From assembly GCA_963827155.1 (NCBI GenBank), contig CAWGZV010000002.1:496001-560000 (forward strand): a stretch of 64,000 bases of DNA, in the 5' to 3' direction. The DNA is from UTCFX2 sp963827155. GTDB lineage: Bacteria; Chloroflexota; Anaerolineae; Anaerolineales; UBA4823. Below, piece after piece: positions 18,341 through 26,602 of the stretch (its first letter is position 1; each line of letters opens with the position of its first letter). The position numbers and the translations under genes are program-made. The notes under the pieces are model-generated. The model worked only from the letters and a program-made list of their open reading frames with translations. It did not search any database and was not told the DNA's origin.

Positions 18341-19087
18341 ATGACCGAAAGAAGAATTGAAGCGGTTTTTTTTGATCTTGGAGACACGTTAATTTATTTC
18401 GATGATGATTGGCCTGAGATATTTCGATTGGCGCGCCTGGAGCTCGTGAAAAGTCTAAACCACGCTGGGATAAAGGTAGATAACCAATTTCTGGAACGGT
18501 TCACAACCCGGATGATGGACTATTATCGTGAACGAGATACCGAATTTATTGAATATACAACCTTTAACATTCTGACATCGACCTTAGCTGAACAGGGCTA
18601 CCAGGATCTTCCAGAGGAAACCATTTTAGCTTCATTGGCTGACATGCATGCCATCACCCAATCCCATTGGATTCCTGAAGATGATGCTCTGCCAACTCTT
18701 GAAAAGCTTCGGAGCGACGGTTATCGACTAGGCTTGATATCTAATGCTGCAGATGATCCTAATACACAAACCCTGGTCGATAAACTTGGGGCAAGAGAAT
18801 ACTTTGATTTAATAATCAGCTCTGCCGCTGCGGGAATTCGAAAACCAAATCCGAGAATTTTCCAAATCGGGCTGGAAAGCATGAACCTCACTCCGAATCG
18901 CGCTGTAATGGTCGGCGATACTCTAGGGGCGGATATTCTGGGTGCAAAACACGCTGGGATCTTCAGTATTTGGCTCACTCGAAGGGCGAACACCGCTGCA
19001 AACCGAGCCCATATCGATACAATTTTTCCGGATGCCCGAATTGCGAAATTGAGTGAACTCCCGGGATTATTGGATAAGATAAATTAA
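18341..19087 (+). CDS. HAD-superfamily hydrolase
   Basis: A 248-residue phosphatase-like enzyme. Motif I is VFFDLGDTL, a common variant in which the second Asp is shifted by one compared with DxDGT. Motif II is LGLISNAAD, motif III the Lys in AAGIRKPNPRIF, and motif IV VMVGDTLGADILGAKHAG. The large alpha-helical cap between motifs I and II indicates a C1-type cap, as in phosphoglycolate or small sugar phosphatases. It is the last gene of the galT-containing group; the substrate is unknown. Confidence 0.85.
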   Translation: MTERRIEAVFFDLGDTLIYFDDDWPEIFRLARLELVKSLNHAGIKVDNQFLERFTTRMMDYYRERDTEFIEYTTFNILTSTLAEQGYQDLPEETILASLADMHAITQSHWIPEDDALPTLEKLRSDGYRLGLISNAADDPNTQTLVDKLGAREYFDLIISSAAAGIRKPNPRIFQIGLESMNLTPNRAVMVGDTLGADILGAKHAGIFSIWLTRRANTAANRAHIDTIFPDARIAKLSELPGLLDKIN

Positions 19088-19115
19088 GGTCCCTGGCAAG
19101 AATAAACCAGGAACC
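19088..19115. terminator. Imperfect hairpin between convergent genes
   Basis: GGTCCCTGG at 19088-19096 pairs with CCAGGAACC at 19107-19115 (one G-U/mismatch position). There is no U-tract, so the terminator function is only suggested by its place between two convergent genes. Confidence 0.35.
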
Positions 19116-19141
19116 CAAGTTCGTGAAGCTCAGCTTATAAC

Positions 19142-20365
19142 TTAATTATCGGGAATTCCTTCGCTGATATTCGGGCGCGGCTGCAATGTGAGCGAGATAT
19201 CCTTAGTTTCGCCATCGCGGATGATAGTAATTATTACCTGATCATCCGGATTTGTATTCAAAGCGATATAGTTTAGGATATCCGAAAAGGTAAAAACTTG
19301 AACACCATCAATCCCGATAATAACGTCTCCTCCAACCTCGACCGGGTGTTGGTCGATAATCTTCTCGCCCGATGAGCCGCGCAAACCCGCGAGCTGGGCT
19401 GGACCTCCATCGAGGATTTGAGAAATGTATGCACCGCGATCCACAGGAAGGTTCATTGCCTGAGCGATAAGGGAGTTTAGATCTCCACCCGTAACCCCTA
19501 ACCAACCCCAGATAAACTCGCCTTTTTCGATCAATGCTGGAGCGACACGAGAGACGATAGAAACCGGGATAGCAAACCCTACTCCACTGTTTGTTCGGCT
19601 ATCAAGTCCAGTTTCAATTTGGGCGTTTACACCGATCACTTCGCCGGCGAGATTGAGGAGAGGACCACCAGAATTACCAGGATTAATCGGAGCATCCGTT
19701 TGAATCGCCTGGGGAATGGAAAAAGAGGTCAAAGCTGGGATCGACCGCCCCAATGCACTGACGATTCCTCTTGTTAATGTGCCCCCAAGACCAAAAGGAT
19801 TTCCAAGAGCGACAACCGTCTGCCCGACTGCAACCGTATCAATCTTTCCAAGCGGCAACGGTATCGTACCTTCCGATGTCTTGTCAACATGAATTACGGC
19901 GAGGTCAGAATGAGGATCATCGCCGACAACACTCGCTTTGACCGTTAAACCATCCGAAAAAGTAACCTCGATCCGATCCGCCCCCCTGATAACATGAGAA
20001 TTGGTCACGATATTTCCATTTGAATCAAAGATAAAACCGGAACCTTGCCCATTCTCGATGAGAATACCGTTTTGTTCAGTAGATGTTTGGATTGTGACAA
20101 CCGAAGGATTTGCTCTTTTGTAGAGGTCAATCAGCAGCTGCTCCTCATTTGTGGTGATGAGGGGATTCCCTGCACTGGCAGGCTGCAACTCCAAACCTAC
20201 CGGCGCGAGCTTTTCAATCGTGTTTGGAGCGGGTGAAATCGTCTGAATGCTTGGTTTTTCTGTGGAAATGACCTGCTCCCCTCCAAAGGAGACACCGCAG
20301 GCGATGGCAGAAAGCGCCAGCACGAGCATTAGAACGATCAATTTATTATTCAAAAGTAGCTTCAT
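19142..20365 (-). CDS. HtrA/DegP-type serine protease with PDZ domain
   Basis: An envelope quality-control protease. The start at 20365 (MKLLLNNKL) is preferred over one 11 codons upstream, since AAAGAGAG precedes it and it opens the signal peptide directly; SAIAC could be a weak lipobox. The trypsin-like triad is visible: His in NSHVIRGADR, Asp in DPHSDLAVI and Ser in NPGNSGGPLL. One PDZ domain follows, from about residue 290 (WGWLGVTGGDLN) to LTLQPRPNIS. The single PDZ and N-terminal anchor fit DegS/HtrA of Gram-positive-like envelopes. It is a stand-alone gene. Confidence 0.92.
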   Translation of the reverse strand: MKLLLNNKLIVLMLVLALSAIACGVSFGGEQVISTEKPSIQTISPAPNTIEKLAPVGLELQPASAGNPLITTNEEQLLIDLYKRANPSVVTIQTSTEQNGILIENGQGSGFIFDSNGNIVTNSHVIRGADRIEVTFSDGLTVKASVVGDDPHSDLAVIHVDKTSEGTIPLPLGKIDTVAVGQTVVALGNPFGLGGTLTRGIVSALGRSIPALTSFSIPQAIQTDAPINPGNSGGPLLNLAGEVIGVNAQIETGLDSRTNSGVGFAIPVSIVSRVAPALIEKGEFIWGWLGVTGGDLNSLIAQAMNLPVDRGAYISQILDGGPAQLAGLRGSSGEKIIDQHPVEVGGDVIIGIDGVQVFTFSDILNYIALNTNPDDQVIITIIRDGETKDISLTLQPRPNISEGIPDN

Positions 20366-20595
20366 GGATCTCTCTTTCATAACTTTGATGGTCATCAACG
20401 AAGATCGTTATGTCTTGCACCCGCTCTCCGTGAAGTATGTTCATCGATGGATCAAGAAAATGGATGAATTTAATCCATTTATTTTAACGTGAAAAACTGA
20501 GAACAATCTGAATTCAGGGTAAGAAACCGCAACCGATATGATAAGGAAAATTTAAATAAATGTGATCAATAAAACCCGACAGGTCAAAAGACGTA

Positions 20596-20623
20596 TTGTA
20601 AAGCAGAAATGGAATGTTAGAAT
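20596..20623 (+). promoter_or_regulatory. Candidate sigma70-type promoter for the Cys-rich peptide operon
   Basis: TTGTAA at 20596-20601 and TAGAAT at 20618-20623 are 16 bp apart. The predicted transcript starts about 20 bases before the first ATG, with a GGAGG Shine-Dalgarno sequence at 20634-20638. Confidence 0.4.
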
Positions 20624-20648
20624 TGGGTAAAGTGGAGGCCAGGAGCAG

Positions 20649-20897
20649 ATGAAACTAAAGATGAAAACTTTCTCGGGAATGCGAGTACAAACTGGATTAA
20701 GTGCAGGTCGGTCGATATGCTACGAGGAAATTAACGGCGTGTGGTACCCCATCGTCGATCCGAACAATCCAGTGCCAACCCCTACTCCGCCACCTGATCC
20801 AGGTGTCCAGCTATTAGCATGCAAATCATGCACTGGAACGGAATCCGCGCCAGGAAACCTGGTTAACGCCAGTTGTGCGGTTTGCTACCTCAGCTAA
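20649..20897 (+). CDS. Cys-rich small polypeptide 1 (possible RiPP-like precursor)
   Basis: An 82-residue protein I do not recognise. Residues 10-20 read GMRVQTGLSAG, then C24, a Pro-rich spacer (PTPTPPPDPG at 43-52) and a C-terminal block with C58, C61, C76 and C79 arranged CxxCxG-x12-NAxCxxC. There is no signal peptide. The start is supported by GGAGG 11 bases upstream. The next gene encodes a 56-residue protein with the same GxxV(R/Q)T motif and the same Cys ending, so the two are diverged paralogues. Two CxxC pairs could bind zinc. The conserved N-terminal motif followed by variable Cys-rich sequence also fits a leader-core precursor. Neither is shown. Confidence 0.65.
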   Translation: MKLKMKTFSGMRVQTGLSAGRSICYEEINGVWYPIVDPNNPVPTPTPPPDPGVQLLACKSCTGTESAPGNLVNASCAVCYLS

Positions 20898-20915
20898 CTT
20901 TTAGGGAGAAATTTT

Positions 20916-21086
20916 ATGCGAAATCAATTGAACTTCAAGAAACCCGATCGAGTTGGGTATCCAAACAGAGGATTGTCGGTAAGGACGAATGTGAAGGCTG
21001 GCGATTGGTCGTGTCGAGATTGCGCTGGTCAGGTAAACGGCAGCACAATGACAAATGCCCAATGCAGCTCCTGCCAGCAAGTGTGA
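20916..21086 (+). CDS. Cys-rich small polypeptide 2 (possible RiPP-like precursor)
   Basis: A 56-residue protein starting 18 bases after polypeptide 1, with AGGGAGAA before the ATG. Residues 19-29 read GLSVRTNVKAG, identical at 6 of 11 positions with GMRVQTGLSAG of its neighbour. The C-terminal block SCRDCAG, then NAQCSSCQQV, gives C33, C36, C50 and C53 in the order CxxC-AG-x9-NAxCxxC. The Pro-rich spacer of polypeptide 1 is absent. The gene is followed 36 bases later by a sulfotransferase gene. The tight spacing and shared motif support real, functionally linked genes. Function unknown. Confidence 0.65.
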   Translation: MRNQLNFKKPDRVGYPNRGLSVRTNVKAGDWSCRDCAGQVNGSTMTNAQCSSCQQV

Positions 21087-21122
21087 GAGCTTTCGGAAGA
21101 ACGATACAAAACAGCCAATATT

Positions 21123-21746
21123 ATGCTTTCGAGCCTCTTTCGAAAAGGCGCTAAAACGAAAAGGATACTCGTGGTATCGGGGTTGCCTCGTTCGGGCACA
21201 TCATTGATGATGATGATGCTTGAAGCTGCGGGCATACCCCCGCTTACCGATCGCACCCGCGCCGCTGATGAAGATAATCCCAAAGGGTATTATGAATTTG
21301 AGCGGGTTAAGAAAATGAAAGATGGGGACATGGGGTGGATCCGTGAAGCGCCGGGAAAAGCAGTCAAGATAATCTCTGCTTTGCTGCCCAACCTGCCTAA
21401 CAATTATACATACCAGGTTTTATTTATGCTGCGAGAATTGCCAGAGATCCTCGCTTCACAACGTGTGATGCTCGCCAATCGTGGGGAGGATCCGAGTAAG
21501 ATTTCGGATGAGGCAATCGCTTCGTCATTTGAGAGACACCTGGTTCATGTGCGGCATTGGCTGGATAACAAGCCGAATTTTTCAACACACTACGTAGATT
21601 ACAATCTTCTTTTAGAGAACCCTGAGCCTGCGGTCGAAGCGATAATTCGTTTTCTGGACCGAAACATGGACAAACAAGCGATGATTTCTGCGATAGATCC
21701 AAAATTATACAGGCAGCGAAAATACAAAGATGTCGCAATAACCTAA
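21123..21746 (+). CDS. Sulfotransferase-family protein
   Basis: A 207-residue P-loop protein. The PAPS 5'-phosphosulfate loop is VVSGLPRSGTSLMM near residues 17-30. The 3'-phosphate region is probably around LRELPEILASQRVML, and the C-terminal part has VDYNLLLENPEPAVEAIIRFL, typical of bacterial sulfotransferase-family proteins. Acceptors in this family range from glycans to lipids and peptides. It lies third in line after the two Cys-rich polypeptide genes, so modification of those polypeptides is a testable idea, not a known activity. No good Shine-Dalgarno sequence is seen before the ATG. Confidence 0.8.
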   Translation: MLSSLFRKGAKTKRILVVSGLPRSGTSLMMMMLEAAGIPPLTDRTRAADEDNPKGYYEFERVKKMKDGDMGWIREAPGKAVKIISALLPNLPNNYTYQVLFMLRELPEILASQRVMLANRGEDPSKISDEAIASSFERHLVHVRHWLDNKPNFSTHYVDYNLLLENPEPAVEAIIRFLDRNMDKQAMISAIDPKLYRQRKYKDVAIT

Positions 21747-21810
21747 GATTTCCAGGCAGACATTCTCTAACCGAAAATTAAAGTCACTCCAGCCCCCTTC
21801 GCCTTCTAAC

Positions 21811-23349
21811 TTAAAGGTAGGGAGTAATTCTTTCTAAGAGGGCATCCTTAAGTGCCAGAGATGTTTTGTCTATGGGGGAATAAATATTCTGGATCTCTTC
21901 TGGATCGTTAACAAGATCGAAGACTTCATAGACTTCATCATATCCTTCATATCCATGATAATAAATCATCTTCAGATCTTGTCTTACAAGCGAGAAAGTT
22001 GCCTGGTGAAGCGGACCTTGTTTTGCACTGGATTTCGCTTCAATAACAAACAAATCTCTTGAGGTTTTGTCTGCAGAATTTGAGGTAGGAAGCAACAGAC
22101 CTTCTAAAGTGGCAGGATGTGGAGCACCGGAGAGGTCAAGGATCGTTGGCAAAAGATCGACAGCATGCGTGGGGCTGTAAATATCTGTTCGAGCTGTTTG
22201 TCCAGGATAAGAAATGATCAAAGGAATGTGGATAAGGGGTTCATAAAGAACAGGTGTGTTGTGACCACTGATCCCTCTTTCCAGGAGCTCCCCGTGATCT
22301 GAAGTGACGATCAAGCAGGTATTTTCCAGTGCGCCTGAAGCACGCAGATGATCAAAAAGCCTTCCAAATTCAAAGTCAACATACGCGATGGTTTCATCAT
22401 ACCGCTGCCGCAAGCGAACAAGCGACTTCTGGTCCTTGCCTTCTGAAAAATGGTCTTCAGGCTTTGAAGGGATCGCAAGTTTTTGATCATATTTCCCAAT
22501 GAATTCCTTACGGGAATTATATGGGGAGTGAGGTGGAAAGAGATGAACATACCCAAAATAGGGCTGAAGGCGGCTTTTCGATTGTTCTACCAGCCAATCT
22601 ACAGCAGTCTCGACTGTAAAACAAAGTGAATTGTCTGGATCTTCTAAACGGCAATTTGGCAGACCGCGTGGGAATTGGCTTCGGTAAGCTTGATTTACCC
22701 GGTTTGACTGAATCATACGCTGAATACGATCCAGAGATGATAAGAATAAAGAGCTGTTCACGGCAAAAGTGTTCTTCAACGAGAGCAACTCTGCTTCAAA
22801 TGGGACATTAAATTCGTCGAAAGGTAAGGAATCGGTATGGAGATCGGAGAAGAGAGCGAGATCAGAGATGGGGATCAAGTCGTCGATATGGTCGTGGAAT
22901 TGATCGAGTAAAATATAAGCCAACGAATTATGCGTATAGGCATACTTGTGATAAGAATCTGGGAGAAGCGAGAATAGGTTCTGGTTCGTGAATAAGTCAA
23001 TAGTTTGACTTTGAAGGTTGATCACGCGATGCGTCCACGGCATCACCCCGGTTAACAGCGAGGCAGTGCCCGGAGAGGTAAAATTTCCTGCGGCATAGTG
23101 ATTGTGATAGACAGCTGATTGGGCAGCAAACCGCTCTAAATTCGGGGTGGTCGGACGGTTAAAACCATATAATGACATATCCCTGGCAGTTAAAGCATCG
23201 AAAACGATCAACAGGATATTTGGCTGCAGGGGTGATCCAAGAGAAAACATGGCGTTGAAATCAGGATAATTCCCAGCCAAGGCTGCTGAGACTGATCCCA
23301 GCCCGAGTAGCTTCATGAATTCACGGCGCGAAATGCTTCGGTCTGCCAC
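21811..23349 (-). CDS. Sulfatase-fold phosphatase/phosphotransferase with Tat signal
   Basis: A 512-residue exported enzyme of the alkaline-phosphatase superfamily. The N terminus SRREFMKLLG is a twin-arginine signal. Metal-site segments are LLIVFDALTARDMSLYG (D51) and VTSDHGELLERG. The segment matching the sulfatase active site reads TSPGTASLLTG, with Thr91 in place of the Cys or Ser converted to formylglycine, and Thr in place of the following Arg. It is therefore unlikely to be an arylsulfatase and is closer to phosphoethanolamine/phosphoglycerol transferases or phosphodiesterases with a Thr nucleophile. It starts with GTG, 2 bases after the upstream membrane-protein stop. Confidence 0.8.
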   Translation of the reverse strand: MADRSISRREFMKLLGLGSVSAALAGNYPDFNAMFSLGSPLQPNILLIVFDALTARDMSLYGFNRPTTPNLERFAAQSAVYHNHYAAGNFTSPGTASLLTGVMPWTHRVINLQSQTIDLFTNQNLFSLLPDSYHKYAYTHNSLAYILLDQFHDHIDDLIPISDLALFSDLHTDSLPFDEFNVPFEAELLSLKNTFAVNSSLFLSSLDRIQRMIQSNRVNQAYRSQFPRGLPNCRLEDPDNSLCFTVETAVDWLVEQSKSRLQPYFGYVHLFPPHSPYNSRKEFIGKYDQKLAIPSKPEDHFSEGKDQKSLVRLRQRYDETIAYVDFEFGRLFDHLRASGALENTCLIVTSDHGELLERGISGHNTPVLYEPLIHIPLIISYPGQTARTDIYSPTHAVDLLPTILDLSGAPHPATLEGLLLPTSNSADKTSRDLFVIEAKSSAKQGPLHQATFSLVRQDLKMIYYHGYEGYDEVYEVFDLVNDPEEIQNIYSPIDKTSLALKDALLERITPYL

Positions 23350-23351
23350 AG

Positions 23352-23909
23352 CTACTGCAATCCAAGAAAACGCGCTATGATCACAAAGATCCCAGTAATG
23401 GATGTCAGGACGTATATAGTCGATAAGACCGCGATCTTGTCAACATACTTAAGGATCGCCTGTCTGAAACGATGAGACCTGGCTGTCAGAAAAAGGAAAA
23501 AAACGGAAATGGCGGCGATTATTGAAATCCACGCCCACCCAAACCATGATTTGGAAAAATAAAGCGCTAAGGGCGTCACGCTGTTTTGGAGAACGAAAGG
23601 CATGAAAAAGAGGATCAATAAAAACCCCATCATGGTGGCTGAAGATACAAACTGGGTTTGAAGCGGCTTAATGGAAAGAATAATGGCGATGACTATGACT
23701 GTCAGGGTTAAGAGCAATCCATCTGCAAGCGCGATCACCTGGATATAGGAAAAAATTCCCAGGATATCCCAAAACGTTAATCTCAATATATAGGATGGCA
23801 GTTCACGCAGAAAAATCACCAACGACCAGATAAAAACAGGCGCGATCACCGCCAGGAAAACTTGAACGATCTCAGTTTTCTTCGGGATTTGGAGATTTAG
23901 TCCCGGCAA
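23352..23909 (-). CDS. Polytopic membrane protein of unknown function
   Basis: A 185-residue protein with about five hydrophobic helices (for example VFLAVIAPVFIWSLVIFL, LADGLLLTLTVIVIAIIL and VLTSITGIFVIIARFLGL). It starts with TTG preceded by AGGTGG and is nearly contiguous with the sulfatase-fold gene downstream. No family is recognised. Its position suggests an anchor or transport partner for the neighbouring enzyme. Confidence 0.6.
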   Translation of the reverse strand: MPGLNLQIPKKTEIVQVFLAVIAPVFIWSLVIFLRELPSYILRLTFWDILGIFSYIQVIALADGLLLTLTVIVIAIILSIKPLQTQFVSSATMMGFLLILFFMPFVLQNSVTPLALYFSKSWFGWAWISIIAAISVFFLFLTARSHRFRQAILKYVDKIAVLSTIYVLTSITGIFVIIARFLGLQ

Positions 23910-23926
23910 TTTTGCCCACCTATCCT

Positions 23927-24166
23927 TTATGGTCGATCTTCAGGATCTTCGGGCGCGGATTCTAGCGGCTCGTTTCGGATTTTACGCCTCATTCTGGCGA
24001 AAAGGGTCTTAATCTGACGGGAAAAAAAGAAAATAATTCCTGAAAAGAGCGCCAGGATAACTGCCAGCATTTGAAAAAGCATGCCGCCGGTGTTTGGATC
24101 GATATAGGCCTCGGGGGCTTTAATAATCGATATGAGCAGATTGAAGGAAAAGATCAGAATATTCAT
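23927..24166 (-). CDS. Small membrane protein with YIDPxTG motif
   Basis: A 79-residue protein from the ATG at 24166, chosen over an upstream codon because GGAGA lies just before it. It has a signal-like hydrophobic start, the motif AYIDPNTGGMLFQ, a membrane helix (MLAVILALFSGIIFFFS) and a charged tail ending PEDPEDRP. The (A)YIDPGTG motif is familiar to me from small membrane proteins near phosphodiesterase and sulfatase genes, which matches this location. Function unknown. Confidence 0.6.
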   Translation of the reverse strand: MNILIFSFNLLISIIKAPEAYIDPNTGGMLFQMLAVILALFSGIIFFFSRQIKTLFARMRRKIRNEPLESAPEDPEDRP

Positions 24167-24221
24167 TCGAGATTCTCCAGGGAAGGTTATCCCTACAAAA
24201 TTATTATTTTTATCCAATCAC

Positions 24222-26061
24222 CTACAGGTATCCCAGGCTCTTCAGACGCTCTTCAACCTTTTCCTGGTCATCCACAGAAAACTTCGGAGGCGGCATTTTT
24301 GCCGTCAGAATCGGGTGCGGCATTTATCGCAAGCTCGGGGATGTCTTTATAGGATGGATGCGAGAAATTTCTCAGCCCCTCAGAAGAGAATATCACGCCA
24401 GGAACGTGAGCAGCGTCGAAACAATGATCGGCTTCCCAATGATCGTGATTCGGTTCTATAGAAACATCCTTCCAACTACCAAGACCCGTTTCTCCAGAAC
24501 CGCGAAAACCTGTGGCATAGCCGATTAACAAATCTGGACCGTAGGATGACATGGAGCCTTCAAAAATCTCCTCATTCTTCCAGGCATTGGAGACGATCGA
24601 CGAGGAATCTGAGGTTTTCCAGGAAATCAATTCTTTCTGGATTTCTTTTGTGAGCGGCTCGATTTCGGCTCGGGTCACCACGCCGGACTTTTCTCGACCC
24701 TGCAAATTCAGATAAAGGCTGTTCAGCCCTACTGCATATGCTCTGGTTGAACTCCAATCGATGGATTTCATTTCATCTGGATCCGAGGGATCCTTTTTGG
24801 AGAGGTATCCCTTCTCAAGCAGCCATCGGTTGAGATGAATTTTGGAATTAAGCTTTGAAAATCCATGATCTGAGACAACCAACAACCTGGTGTTTCCTTT
24901 TTTTGTGTTTTTTAATCGCTGCTGGATATCACCTACGAGCCTATCCAGACGAACATACCAGGATTCGATCACATCTGGTCGGCGGAGGAGGAACATATGC
25001 TGGATGCGATCAAGAGAATCGAAGACGGAGGCGAGCAAACCCTCATCGAATTGATCCGCAAGATGAAAAAATAAATTCTTCCGGGCTATGAAGATCGAAT
25101 CACATAGTGTAAGAAATTGTTCATCGGAAATGCATCCATCTTCTAGCCCGGTTGTGTCCTGAGGCCAGCCCAGGGTCAGGAAAGGTCCGCTTGCTCGCCA
25201 GCTATCTTTGACAAAAGATGCTGGCGTTCCATAACGCCAAAGGGGGTGAAGTGGATGGATTTGCAGAGGCAGTGCGTACATCTGCACATCTGGTCCGATG
25301 CTTATGAGAATGACCCGGGTGATCGCGCGGACGGAGGCGAACCAGGACACTTTAAATTCAAGCTCCAGGATGGGACTCCATTCACCGATTTTTAGAGAAT
25401 GAGATACATTACTGAAATTAATCACTGCATTCTGGTCATCGATAATCGAAAGCTGAAAAGGAAGGATCAGATGGCTGGATGCCTGCTGCTTCTTGACCAT
25501 GGGACCTTGAAATTCAGACGATAGATTTGATTTCCCATTCGAATGCAAGGAAAAAACCGGGGTTTTGCCGCGTCTTTCCCCGGATTGAGGGTCGGTAGAA
25601 TAGTAAGCGCCAACACCCAATCGCCCTTGGATATCCGGAGTGCCTAATCCCGGCAGCGTTCTTACAGGCGATTCTGGTCTGGCAGGAAATGTAGCAGGCC
25701 ACCAGAGTGAGGTCGAAGGATAACCCTGGTTTGCAGTTATATCAAAAATCGTACGGGCGTTATAAGGCCGGACAAATTGTAAGCCGCTTAAGGATTTACC
25801 GGACTGCAGGAGAGAAACTTGAAGCCCATAGCTTTCTGGATCACGATGTACAAAATCAAACATCCCGTGCGAACCTGGATTCAGACCGGTTGCAATGCTT
25901 GTCCAAGAGACTTCGCTTTGAGGGGGATTAGACACTGATAAACGACTGTATCCGCTTTTTTCAGCGAGGCCAGAGAGATTTGGTAGTATTCCACGCTCAG
26001 AAAACGCTTCGAACAAAATTGGGTCGAATGCATCCAACCCAATGAGAATTGTTTTTATCAT
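24222..26061 (-). CDS. Type I phosphodiesterase/nucleotide pyrophosphatase family protein, frameshifted near the end
   Basis: A roughly 610-residue member of the alkaline-phosphatase superfamily with no signal peptide. Metal and nucleophile segments are TILIGLDAFDP (D10), PPQSEVSWTSIATG (Ser49 at the nucleophile place), VSDHGFSKLNSKIHLN and the late DHWEADHCFD. The C-terminal frame should continue as KMPPPKFSVDD and end EERLKSLGYL at 24222, as in relatives. A run of five A (minus strand) at 24296-24300 has apparently gained one base, giving a false stop at 24268. It opens the operon with the two small membrane proteins and the sulfatase-fold enzyme. Substrate unknown. Confidence 0.8.
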
Positions 26062-26155
26062 CGGCTTAGCTCGTTTATTGAAGATCTGACAACAGGCGGA
26101 TATTATACCTGTTTCCCAGGCGGCTCAATTCGCTATCATCTTGATTTTAATCTAG

Positions 26156-26539
26156 CTATTTTCCCCTTTCATCATCTCCGATCAAGAACATCGATAAAAG
26201 CCAAGACACGACGCTGATTACGATCGAGCCGATGAGGGCTGGGAGAAATCCATCGACATAAAATCCAAAACCCAACCATTGACTGATCTGGCTGGCAAGC
26301 CAAAGGGTGAATGTGTTGATCACAAACATGAAGAGACCAAGGGTCGCCACGATGCATCCGCACGAGAGAAAAACCAGGATCGGACGCACCACTGCATTGA
26401 TCAAACCGAGGATCGCGGCGACGACGATGGCAACAAAGAAACCATTACCTTCAATAGTGATTCCTGGAAGCAAAAAGGCAGTGACAAGAACCGCGATTGA
26501 AGCGATTAACCAGCGCATCAGGATATGTCGTGAGCTCAT
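26156..26539 (-). CDS. Phage-holin-like 4TM membrane protein (YvlD type)
   Basis: A 127-residue protein with four predicted helices and the hallmark ILGLINAVVRPILVFLS, a pattern of the mycobacterial 4TM phage holin/YvlD family. Despite the name, most members are chromosomal and not lytic; no phage genes surround it. The ATG at 26539 has AGAGG 12 bases upstream; a second Met seven codons later is possible. Confidence 0.82.
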   Translation of the reverse strand: MSSRHILMRWLIASIAVLVTAFLLPGITIEGNGFFVAIVVAAILGLINAVVRPILVFLSCGCIVATLGLFMFVINTFTLWLASQISQWLGFGFYVDGFLPALIGSIVISVVSWLLSMFLIGDDERGK

Positions 26540-26602
26540 AATTATCTGACCTCTTTTGTGATCATGAATGCACCATGGTATTCATCAGGTACCGATCTCC
26601 TT

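Noticed and set aside
26156..26539. Prophage remnant suggested by a holin-like gene
   Set aside because: The 4TM holin-like family is largely chromosomal and no other phage gene, integrase or attachment site is nearby.
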